8,128 nt of DNA, taken from NCBI GenBank assembly GCA_031551765.1, contig JAVBNC010000172.1:1-8128 (forward strand), written 5' to 3'. Positions 1-5,066 of this stretch are shown piece by piece. The stretch is from JAVBNC01 sp031551765. Lineage in GTDB: Bacteria > Desulfobacterota > Desulfovibrionia > Desulfovibrionales > Desulfovibrionaceae. The notes below the pieces were generated by a model, which did not search any database, had not been told where the DNA came from, and was given only the letters and a program-made list of their open reading frames with translations. Position 1 is the first letter of the stretch, and every line of letters begins with the position of its first letter. A program made the position numbers and the translations under genes.

Positions 1-18
1 CGCTGATGTGAAAAGGTG

Positions 19-50
19 AAAAAAAGCGGCGTCGTCATTGTACGGCGCCG
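19..50 (-). terminator. Candidate minus-strand hairpin with T tract
   Basis: An 8-bp imperfect stem (27-34 with 43-50, loop of 8) lies beside a run of seven A at 19-25, so on the minus strand a GC-rich hairpin is followed directly by seven T. One pair is a mismatch in minus-strand RNA (A opposite C). It could be a backup terminator behind psd-pssA, but the stronger terminator at 193-233 comes first. Weak call. Confidence 0.3.
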
Positions 51-77
51 ATTCATCAACGAGAACCGCCCCGCCCC

Positions 78-164
78 CCCTGTCAAAGTTCTTTGGAAGA
101 ATGATGAGGGGTCCGGGAGAAGGGAGGAACCATTCTTTCAAGAAAGGTTCCTCCCTTCTCCCGG
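78..164 (+). repeat. Dispersed palindromic repeat, family A, copy 1
   Basis: A conserved lead box (CCCTGTCAAAGTT, 78-90) is followed by a GA-rich stretch, a GTCCGG junction and a long inverted repeat. The arms are 113-131 and 146-164 (19 bp, perfect). Inside them, after an A/A mismatch, 133-137 pairs with 140-144 around a 2-base loop. The same architecture occurs in reverse orientation at 4746-4831, which is what identifies it as a repeat family. The arm sequence differs from the other copy although each copy pairs with itself. It resembles REP-like intergenic palindromes. No transposase or target duplication is visible. Confidence 0.75.
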
Positions 165-192
165 GAAGCCGCCACGCCATGAGCACCTTCAC

Positions 193-233
193 AAAAAAAA
201 CAAGGCGGGAAGCATGCTCCCGCCTCGCTTTTT
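193..233 (-). terminator. Bidirectional intrinsic terminator after pssA
   Basis: The arms AGGCGGGA (203-210) and TCCCGCCT (218-225) form an 8-bp perfect stem. On the plus-strand left side is an eight-A run (193-200) and on the right a five-T run (229-233). Read on the minus strand the hairpin is followed by TG and eight T, a textbook rho-independent terminator 20-60 bases past the pssA stop, so it probably ends the psd-pssA transcript. The T run on the other side could also stop plus-strand transcription entering from the left. Confidence 0.8.
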
Positions 234-251
234 ATACGTCTTTGCCCGTCG

Positions 252-1001
252 CTACATTGTCTTGACGAAAGGCGGCAAATGGGCGCGGCGGGGCAGAATG
301 AAGAAGGTATAGATCAGGCCGGAAGCGATGTACCCGGCCATGAACAGGAAGCCCAGCAGCTTGTACGCGGAAACGAGGAGCACAAACAGCAGGATGGCCG
401 TGACCATGGAGCTGAAGGGGTGCGCGGTGATGAACCCGTATTCCTTGAAGGAATTGTAGCGCACCCGGCTGACCATGAGAAAGCCCAGGAAAATGGTCAG
501 GCCCAACACAAAGCCCGGCAGGGCCCGCAGGGTAAAGTTGGGCAGGTAAGGGGTGAACAGCACCAGGGTGGCCAGGGTGCAGCCCGCCGCCGGGATGGGC
601 AGGCCCACGAAAAACTTCTTGGGCGCGCTGGACGTGGAAATGTTGAACCGGGCCAGACGCAGCGCGCCGCAGGTGGCAAAGAGGAAGGCGGCGGCAATGC
701 CCAGGCGGTTGAAGGAATGCAGGTGCCAGACGTAAGCCATGAAGCCGGGGGTCACCCCAAAGGCCACCAGGTCCGCCAGGGAATCGTACTGCACGCCGAA
801 CTCGCTGGCCGTGTTGGTCAGGCGCGCCACCTTGCCGTCCAGCCCGTCCATAAGCGCGCTGAAGAGAATGGCGGCGGCGCAGTGCTCTATCTTGCCGCTG
901 GCCGCCCAGATAATGCCCAGGAACCCGGCGAAAAGACTGGCCGTGGTGAAGAGGTTGGGCAGAATGTAGACGCCCTTGTGCACAGGGCCTTTTTTCAGCA
1001 T
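252..1001 (-). CDS. pssA: CDP-diacylglycerol--serine O-phosphatidyltransferase
   Basis: Integral membrane enzyme that transfers phosphatidyl from CDP-diacylglycerol to L-serine, giving phosphatidylserine and CMP. It supplies the substrate of the Psd encoded just upstream. The CDP-alcohol phosphotransferase signature is complete: D55-G56-x2-A59-R60-x8-G69-x3-D73-x3-D77, containing the metal- and CDP-binding aspartates. The rest is mostly hydrophobic, with about six to eight membrane segments (for example 11-34, 40-50, 78-92, 100-115 and several between 195 and 245). At 249 residues it has the length of the small membrane-bound (Bacillus/archaeal type II) synthases, not the large peripheral E. 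coli PssA. The ATG at 999-1001 has GGAGG four bases upstream (1006-1010 on the plus strand). It lies 24 bases behind the psd stop, so the two form one operon ending at the terminator 193-233. Family assignment is firm; serine as substrate is supported by the psd neighbour. Confidence 0.95.
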   Translation of the reverse strand: MLKKGPVHKGVYILPNLFTTASLFAGFLGIIWAASGKIEHCAAAILFSALMDGLDGKVARLTNTASEFGVQYDSLADLVAFGVTPGFMAYVWHLHSFNRLGIAAAFLFATCGALRLARFNISTSSAPKKFFVGLPIPAAGCTLATLVLFTPYLPNFTLRALPGFVLGLTIFLGFLMVSRVRYNSFKEYGFITAHPFSSMVTAILLFVLLVSAYKLLGFLFMAGYIASGLIYTFFILPRRAHLPPFVKTM

Positions 1002-1025
1002 AAAGCCTCCGCGAAATGGTGCGCG

Positions 1026-1673
1026 TCAGGCGCTTTTCCGGCTTGCCAGAACACTTTCCCCGGCCACAACCTTCTCGCCCACGCGGACCTTCCATTCATA
1101 GTCTTCGCCCAGGTAAAGGTCAACTCGGGAGCCGAAACGGATCAGCCCGAAACGCTCGCCGCGCTTCAGGCCGTCGCCCTCTTCCACCCGGCAGACGATG
1201 CGCCGGGCGATAAGGCCCGCTATCTGCACCATGCTCATGCTGCCGCCCTCCGCGCTTTCTAGGAGGTAGGCGCAGCGCTCGTTGTCCGTGGAAGCCTTGT
1301 CCCGGGCCGCGTTGACGAAGGCGCCGGGGTAGTAGGCAATGGCTTTCACCGTGCCCCACACGGGACTGCGGTTCACGTGCACGTTGCAGACGTTCATGAA
1401 AATGCTGCAGCAGGAACGGGGCTCGCCGCTGAAAGGGTCCGGCCGGGTTTCAATTTTGATCACCCGCCCGTCCGCCGGGCTGGTCACCAGACCGGGCGCG
1501 GTTGGCGTCACCCGTTCCGGGTCGCGGAAAAAGTGGCCGGAAAACCAGGTGACCAGCAGGAACAGCGTGGCCATGAACCAGCAGCCGATGACGGCGAACA
1601 CCAGGGCGCTGAAGGCGCTGAGGAAAATAAAGGGGAATCCTTCCGGGGCGATGCCTATGGAGGGCTGGCGCAT
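1026..1673 (-). CDS. psd: Phosphatidylserine decarboxylase proenzyme, short form
   Basis: Decarboxylates phosphatidylserine to phosphatidylethanolamine at the cytoplasmic membrane, using a self-made pyruvoyl group. The 215-residue protein is the compact (archaeal-type, PSD-A) form, much shorter than the ~320-residue E. coli enzyme. An N-terminal hydrophobic stretch at about 13-44 would anchor it. F48-F49-R50-D51-P52 is a common family motif, followed by S65-P66-A67-D68-G69 and V98-H99-V100-N101-R102, which carry the Asp and His needed for maturation and catalysis. The cleavage site is R179-F180-G181-S182: chain cutting between G181 and S182 would make S182 the pyruvoyl residue and leave a small alpha chain of about 34 residues. 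The ATG at 1671-1673 has GGAG six bases upstream (1679-1682 on the plus strand). The gene starts the psd-pssA operon, and its leader contains a strong hairpin. Confidence 0.95.
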   Translation of the reverse strand: MRQPSIGIAPEGFPFIFLSAFSALVFAVIGCWFMATLFLLVTWFSGHFFRDPERVTPTAPGLVTSPADGRVIKIETRPDPFSGEPRSCCSIFMNVCNVHVNRSPVWGTVKAIAYYPGAFVNAARDKASTDNERCAYLLESAEGGSMSMVQIAGLIARRIVCRVEEGDGLKRGERFGLIRFGSRVDLYLGEDYEWKVRVGEKVVAGESVLASRKSA

Positions 1674-1697
1674 GGAATCTCCAGTTTAGGGGGTGCC

Positions 1698-1728
1698 GGT
1701 TCCGCTTCCCGGACAAGGGAGCGGAACC
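1698..1728 (-). promoter_or_regulatory. Stem-loop in the psd leader
   Basis: GGTTCCGCTTCCC (1698-1710) pairs with GGGAGCGGAACC (1717-1728), a 12-bp stem with one bulged base and loop GGACAA. In the psd transcript it would lie close to the 5' end, about 25 bases before the start codon, if the promoter near 1740-1769 is used. There is no T tract, so it is not a terminator. It may stabilise the mRNA or affect translation. The structure is visible; the role is inferred. Confidence 0.5.
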
Positions 1729-1737
1729 TCGTATAAT
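1710..1737 (+). promoter_or_regulatory. Candidate promoter for the YdjM-family gene
   Basis: A perfect TATAAT lies at 1732-1737 in a locally AT-rich patch, with a weak -35-like CGGACA at 1710-1715, spacing 16. Predicted transcription would start near 1744 and give a ~130-base leader. The -10 is convincing; the -35 matches only part of the consensus and lies inside the psd leader hairpin. Confidence 0.4.
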
Positions 1738-1739
1738 AA

Positions 1740-1769
1740 ACTATAGCCATTTTTCCCGTTTTCTGCCAG
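1740..1769 (-). promoter_or_regulatory. Candidate promoter for psd-pssA
   Basis: On the minus strand CTGGCA (1764-1769 on the plus strand) and TATAGT (1740-1745) are separated by 18 bases. The -35 matches 4 of 6 and the -10 matches 5 of 6 sigma-70 consensus bases. The start would fall near 1733, overlapping the divergent plus-strand -10. An alternative minus-strand -10, TATTAT, lies at 1733-1738 but lacks a good -35. Confidence 0.35.
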
Positions 1770-1778
1770 GGAGAAAAT

Positions 1779-1811
1779 GCCCGCGCGGGGAGGCACCCTT
1801 TCCCCGCGGGC
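1779..1811 (+). other. GC-rich hairpin in the leader of the YdjM-family gene
   Basis: Bases 1779-1791 pair with 1801-1811 as an 11-bp stem with a 2-base bulge and a loop of about 9. It lies ~65 bases before the start codon of the plus-strand gene. No T tract follows on the plus strand and only a poor one (ATTTTC) on the minus strand, so it is a weak terminator candidate at best. Function unknown. Confidence 0.35.
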
Positions 1812-1876
1812 CGCTCCCTCCCGCGCCCGGCTTTTCCGGGGCGGACGGGCGGACCATTTTTCGTGACCGAGGCCCT

Positions 1877-2941
1877 ATGGATACCCTTACCCATCTCGTG
1901 GCCGGGGCGCTGACGCCCCTGGCATTCAGGCACGCTCCCAAAAGCCGCCTTCTTATACCGTTCGGTATAGCTTGCGGCGAATTCCCGGATATCGACATTC
2001 TGGCGGGCACCTCGCCGGAGGCCCTGCTGGTCATCCACAGGGGCATTACCCACGCCCTGGCGGTGCAGCCCTTTTCCGCGCTGCTGCTGGCAGCCGTCTT
2101 TTACCCCCTGCTCAAAAAACGCGACGAGGCGGGCAGCTGGACCTTCGGCAAGACCTGGCTGCTGGCTTTTCTGGCCCTTCTCGTGCATCTGTTCCTGGAC
2201 TGCATGACCACCTTCGGCACCCAGGTTTTCCTGCCCTTTTCCAGTTACCGGGTGTCCATACCGGCCATGTATATCATTGACCTCTTGCTCACCCTGCCCA
2301 CGCTGGGGGTGCTGATCATGCTGCTGCGCCGGGGCGGGGCGTCCGCCCTGCCGGAACAACGCATGCGGCCCGCGCGCCTGGCCCTGGCCTGGATGCTCAT
2401 CTATCCCTTTCTGGCGCTGGGCACGGGCCAGGCCCTGCAGGCTCACCTGAACAGCCGCTACGCCCGTCCCGCAGAGGCCAACGGCATACAGCGCATTCTG
2501 CTCACGCCGGAACCCTTCGCCCCGCTGTATTGGAAAGTCATCGCCCAGAAAGAGCGCAGCTACGGCATGAGCAGCGTGCTGCTCACCAGTCCGGACGCGG
2601 ACCGGCCTTTCAGCGAGTACGAGCGGCCGGACCCGGCCCTGTGGCGCCGCCTGTGCGACACCCTGCCCCTGTTCGCCAAGTACGCGGACTTCGTCTCCTT
2701 TCCCATCCAGACCACGCGGCAACTGCCCGACGGCAGCACCCTTGCCGTATTCCGGGACCTGCGCTACGAAGGCACGCTGCCCGGACTGATGAAAGCCATA
2801 GGCAGGACCGACGGCCTCTTTCTAATGGAAGTGACCCTGGACCAGGCCGGAACGCCCCTGGCCTACCGCTTTCTGCGGCGCGGCAAGCTGGCGGCCGAGA
2901 CGCCCTGGACCCCCATGCCCGCTGTTCCGGGGAAGAGCTGA
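1877..2941 (+). CDS. YdjM-family membrane-bound metal-dependent hydrolase
   Basis: A 354-residue inner-membrane protein of the YdjM/YbcI (LexA-binding membrane-bound metal-dependent hydrolase) family; the natural substrate of these proteins is generally unknown. The family's metal-type motifs are in place: M1-D-T-L-T-H6 at the N terminus, F36-P37-D38-I39-D40, H54-R55-G56-I57-T58-H59 and H104-L-F-L-D108, followed by the T-x-F-G-T at 111-115 typical of this family. Membrane segments are likely at about 65-80, 94-108, 131-150 and 168-186. From about 188 to the end lies a soluble, charged C-terminal domain of ~165 residues that I do not recognise. The start is supported by GAGG four bases upstream (1869-1872). 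It is divergent from psd and is followed after 3 bases by the DUF4911-like gene, so the two are probably co-translated. Family call is firm; biochemical role unknown. Confidence 0.85.
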   Translation: MDTLTHLVAGALTPLAFRHAPKSRLLIPFGIACGEFPDIDILAGTSPEALLVIHRGITHALAVQPFSALLLAAVFYPLLKKRDEAGSWTFGKTWLLAFLALLVHLFLDCMTTFGTQVFLPFSSYRVSIPAMYIIDLLLTLPTLGVLIMLLRRGGASALPEQRMRPARLALAWMLIYPFLALGTGQALQAHLNSRYARPAEANGIQRILLTPEPFAPLYWKVIAQKERSYGMSSVLLTSPDADRPFSEYERPDPALWRRLCDTLPLFAKYADFVSFPIQTTRQLPDGSTLAVFRDLRYEGTLPGLMKAIGRTDGLFLMEVTLDQAGTPLAYRFLRRGKLAAETPWTPMPAVPGKS

Positions 2942-2944
2942 GTC

Positions 2945-3301
2945 ATGGCGACAAAAAAACGCAAGCCCCGCCGCCCGCCGCCGCCCCTGCCCGCGCCGCG
3001 CTGGTCCTCCCGCCTCTACCTGCGCCTGGACCCCTCGCGCGTGGGCATGTTCCGCTTTCTGCTGGAAGCCGAGGACAATCTGGGCTACATGACCGTGGTC
3101 GACCGCTGGGAAGCCGTGCTCCAGGTGGTCTTCTCCCCGCACCAGGAACGCTCCTTGCGCCGCCGCCTGGAAGACATGCGGGAACTTTTGCCTTTTACTT
3201 TTGTCGGGCCGTTAGCTGTCGAAGCCAATGAAGAGCGAAAGCAGGGCTCCGCCCTGCACCCGCCAGGGGGGTGCCCCCCCTGGACCCCGCGACAGGGGTA
3301 G
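2945..3301 (+). CDS. Small DUF4911-like protein with repeat-derived C terminus
   Basis: Predicted cytoplasmic protein of 118 residues with no known activity. The N terminus is very basic and proline-rich (residues 2-18). The core, about 22-88, reads like the DUF4911 family: R-L-D-P-S-R, F-R-F-L-L-E-A-E-D-N-L-G, T-V-V-D and a helical R/E-rich stretch ending L-P-F-T-F. The assignment is from memory of the family. From residue ~92 (base 3217) the reading frame enters dispersed repeat B1, so the last ~27 residues, including the stop region, are encoded by the repeat and are unlikely to belong to the ancestral protein. The start ATG follows the upstream stop by 3 bases, with the purine-rich GGGGAAGAG just before it, pointing to translational coupling. 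Whether the altered tail is tolerated or the gene is decaying cannot be told from sequence alone. Confidence 0.65.
   Translation: MATKKRKPRRPPPPLPAPRWSSRLYLRLDPSRVGMFRFLLEAEDNLGYMTVVDRWEAVLQVVFSPHQERSLRRRLEDMRELLPFTFVGPLAVEANEERKQGSALHPPGGCPPWTPRQG
3217..3298 (-). repeat. Dispersed palindromic repeat, family B, copy 1
   Basis: Opposite orientation to B2 and B3. It starts with TGTCGAAGCCAATGAAGAG (3217-3235), the reverse complement of 5034-5052 in B3. A 7-bp hairpin (3241-3247 with 3251-3257) and a 9-bp GC hairpin (3263-3271 with 3275-3283, loop TGC) follow. The outer boundary near 3298 is approximate. It overlaps the 3' end of the DUF4911-like gene. Confidence 0.75.
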
Positions 3302-3377
3302 GCTTCGCGCGCGGTGGGCATCTAAGCGACTGCGGACACAAAGGAAACGTTTCAAGCAACCGGACCCGTCATTAACG

Positions 3378-3479
3378 CCCTGAATGGGTTCCAAGGGGCG
3401 CGCCCCTTGGCGGGTGAGTCCAGAGAGGGCGGAGCCCTCTTTGGCCGCCGGAGGCATCCCATACAAATTGGCTTCGACA
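3378..3479 (+). repeat. Dispersed palindromic repeat, family B, copy 2
   Basis: Its first 39 bases (3378-3416) are identical to 4974-5012. It contains the perfect 20-base palindrome at 3391-3410 (ten-base arms, no loop), then a 7-bp hairpin (3424-3430 with 3434-3440, loop GGA), and ends with ATTGGCTTCGACA (3467-3479), shared with B3. Between 3441 and 3466 it carries about 20 extra bases absent from B3. It sits in the leader of the dehydratase-like gene, 40 bases before its start codon. The stretch 3302-3377 between B1 and B2 shows nothing I can name. Confidence 0.8.
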
Positions 3480-3519
3480 ACTTATTCTGCTCATCCTGCA
3501 AGCGAAAAAGGACGCAATA

Positions 3520-4707
3520 ATGAAAATTACCGACATCAAGGTGCTCCCGGCCAACTCCTTTCTGTACGTCAAAATCTTTACCGACGAAGGTATTACCGGC
3601 GTCGGGGAATCCGGGGCCTGGGGCTTTCTGACCGCTTCCGGCGAGGCGGTCGAATCCTTCAAAACCTACCTCATCGGCAAAGATCCCCTGCAGATCGAGC
3701 ACCACTGGCAGTATATGTACCGCTGCTTCCACTTTCGCGGGGCGGCCGTCATGGGCGCGCTCAGCGCTATCGACATCGCGCTGTGGGACATCGCGGGCAA
3801 GTTCTACAACGTGCCCGTGTACCAGCTTACCGGCGGCAAGTGCCGCGACAAGGTGCGCACCTACTACCACGTCAGCGGCGCCACCACGGAAGAGCTGCTG
3901 GCCGACTGCCTGAACGCCAAAAAGCAGGGCTACAACGCCATCGGCCACCTTTCCCCGTTCCTGGACGAGCCGCGCAACAAGCCCTACTTTGAAAGCTACG
4001 CCCGCATGATCAACGAGGCCGTGGACCGGGTGCGCATGGTGCGCGAAGCCGTGGGCGACGATATCGACCTCTGCCTTGAGCTGCACCGCCGCATGAAACC
4101 CGCCGAAGCCATCACCTTTGGCCGCAAGGTCGAAAAATACACGCCCTTCTTCCTGGAAGACCCCATCATTCCGGACAACTTCGATTCCATGGCCCTGGTG
4201 GCCAACCGCATCAACGTGCCCGTGGCCACCGGCGAGCGCATTCACACCATCCAGGAATTCGAAATGCTGCTCAGCCGCAACGCCCTGGCCTACGTCCGCG
4301 CCAGCGTGTGCGTGTGCGGCGGCATTACCGGCGCGCGCAAAATCGCCGCCATTGCGGAAGCCCACGGCGCGCAGCTTGTGCCCCACAACCCCCTCAGCCC
4401 CATCAGCACGGCCGCCTGCCTGCAGGTGGCGGCTTCCGTGGAAAACTGCGCCATCCAGGAACTGCCGGACCACGACGGCGTGGCCGCTTCCGAACGCTAC
4501 ACCAGCGCCAACGCCGTGGACCAGAAGTCCTTTACCCAGCGCGACATGGTCACCTGGGTGCCCAAGGTGGAAAACGGCTTCGCCCTGCTGCCCGAAGGCC
4601 CCGGCATAGGCGTGGACCTGGTGGAAGACGTGGAAAAGAAATTCCCCTTCAAACGCCGCACCATAGCCACCCGCCTGCACGTGGACGGGTCTATCGTGGA
4701 TCAGTAG
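3520..4707 (+). CDS. Enolase-superfamily sugar-acid dehydratase-like protein
   Basis: A 395-residue member of the mandelate racemase/muconate-lactonizing branch of the enolase superfamily, nearest in style to mannonate/galactonate dehydratases, which abstract a proton next to a sugar-acid carboxylate with Mg2+ and eliminate water. The N-terminal capping domain (about 1-110) has G24-I-T-G-V-G-E30 and D85-I-A-L-W-D90. In the barrel, metal ligands appear to be E187, E213 (L-E-D-P) and E239 (T-G-E-R), with H189 two residues after the first ligand and H289 in V-P-H-N-P-L as the second acid/base. At the position of the Asp that normally pairs with that His, five residues before G267-G268, this protein has S262. 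Two cysteines (C264, C266) stand beside it. AAAAGGA (3506-3512) supports the start, and three consecutive in-frame stops end the gene (4705-4713). No sugar transporter or kinase is adjacent, so the substrate cannot be inferred. Family 0.95, dehydratase activity ~0.45. Confidence 0.85.
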   Translation: MKITDIKVLPANSFLYVKIFTDEGITGVGESGAWGFLTASGEAVESFKTYLIGKDPLQIEHHWQYMYRCFHFRGAAVMGALSAIDIALWDIAGKFYNVPVYQLTGGKCRDKVRTYYHVSGATTEELLADCLNAKKQGYNAIGHLSPFLDEPRNKPYFESYARMINEAVDRVRMVREAVGDDIDLCLELHRRMKPAEAITFGRKVEKYTPFFLEDPIIPDNFDSMALVANRINVPVATGERIHTIQEFEMLLSRNALAYVRASVCVCGGITGARKIAAIAEAHGAQLVPHNPLSPISTAACLQVAASVENCAIQELPDHDGVAASERYTSANAVDQKSFTQRDMVTWVPKVENGFALLPEGPGIGVDLVEDVEKKFPFKRRTIATRLHVDGSIVDQ

Positions 4708-4745
4708 TAGTAATGGTGGAGGCGGAGGGGGTGGTGGCGTGACAC

Positions 4746-4831
4746 CCGGAGGAGGGAAAACCCCCTTTTTGGAAAAAGGGGGTTTTCCCTCCTCCGGACC
4801 TCCTCCCTTTCCCCTAAAAACTTTGACAGGG
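4746..4831 (-). repeat. Dispersed palindromic repeat, family A, copy 2, with perfect 25-bp arms
   Basis: Reverse orientation relative to A1. The inverted repeat is perfect: 4746-4770 pairs with 4773-4797 around a GG loop, 25 bp. It is followed by a CT-rich stretch and AACTTTGACAGGG (4819-4831), the complement of the A1 lead box. Located 39 bases past the dehydratase-like stop, it could also serve as transcription stop or 3' mRNA protection for that gene, although no T tract follows it. Confidence 0.8.
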
Positions 4832-4833
4832 TT

Positions 4834-4871
4834 AAAAAATACGGCTCTCCGCTGATGAACGGAGAGCCGTA
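4834..4871 (-). terminator. Intrinsic terminator for the gltX transcript
   Basis: TACGGCTCTCCG (4840-4851) and its complement at 4860-4871 form a perfect 12-bp stem with loop CTGATGAA. On the plus-strand left is a six-A run (4834-4839), so in minus-strand RNA the hairpin is followed at once by U6. It lies about 195 bases beyond the gltX stop, with B3 between, and is the first good terminator for the PHP-surE-gltX cluster. No comparable T tract follows on the plus strand. Confidence 0.8.
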
Positions 4872-4973
4872 CTGGTTTGTTGTGCCTTTTTCAGCCTACC
4901 AAGTGGGCACCCGGCAGTATGTGAGCGCCGTGGCGCGAACAGAACGGAACCCGCGCACCACTCCCCTTATCCA

Positions 4974-5052
4974 CCCTGAATGGGTTCCAAGGGGCGCGCC
5001 CCTTGGCGGGTGCAGGGCAGAGCCCTGCTTCGACTCTTCATTGGCTTCGACA
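4974..5052 (+). repeat. Dispersed palindromic repeat, family B, copy 3
   Basis: The first 39 bases equal 3378-3416. It contains the same perfect 20-base palindrome (4987-5006), a 7-bp hairpin (5012-5018 with 5022-5028, loop AGA), and the tail CTCTTCATTGGCTTCGACA (5034-5052) shared in reverse with B1. It would be transcribed as part of the gltX 3' untranslated region, 14 bases past the stop. Confidence 0.8.
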
Positions 5053-5066
5053 AAATTGCCTTTCAT

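Larger units (their letters stand above)
4708..5066. other. 359-base gene-free region between two convergent genes
   Basis: It separates the 3' ends of the dehydratase-like gene and gltX. It holds extra stop codons (4708-4713), a G-rich stretch (4714-4740), repeat A2, a minus-strand terminator and repeat B3. The remaining part, 4872-4973, shows no coding potential, tRNA or clear structure. A plus-strand open frame beginning in the terminator loop (about 4855) runs through B3 and antisense to gltX and is not a credible gene. Confidence 0.7.

Noticed and set aside
279..1262. 327-codon plus-strand open frame across pssA and psd
   Set aside because: Covers two well-supported minus-strand genes; low-complexity shadow translation.
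1655..2722. 355-codon minus-strand open frame opposite the YdjM-family gene
   Set aside because: Gln/Gly/Arg-rich with no motifs; the plus-strand gene has family motifs and a ribosome-binding site.
3352..4680. Long open frame on the minus strand opposite the dehydratase-like gene
   Set aside because: His/Val/Gly-rich translation without any recognisable domain, no ribosome-binding site, and fully antisense to a gene with intact active-site motifs; a product of high GC at third codon positions.
4872..4973. tRNA-like GGGTTCC segment on the minus strand
   Set aside because: No acceptor, D-arm or anticodon stem can be drawn around it.
3217..5052. CRISPR array
   Set aside because: Only three repeat units, in mixed orientation and irregularly spaced by ~80 and ~1500 bases, with a gene between; no cas genes.
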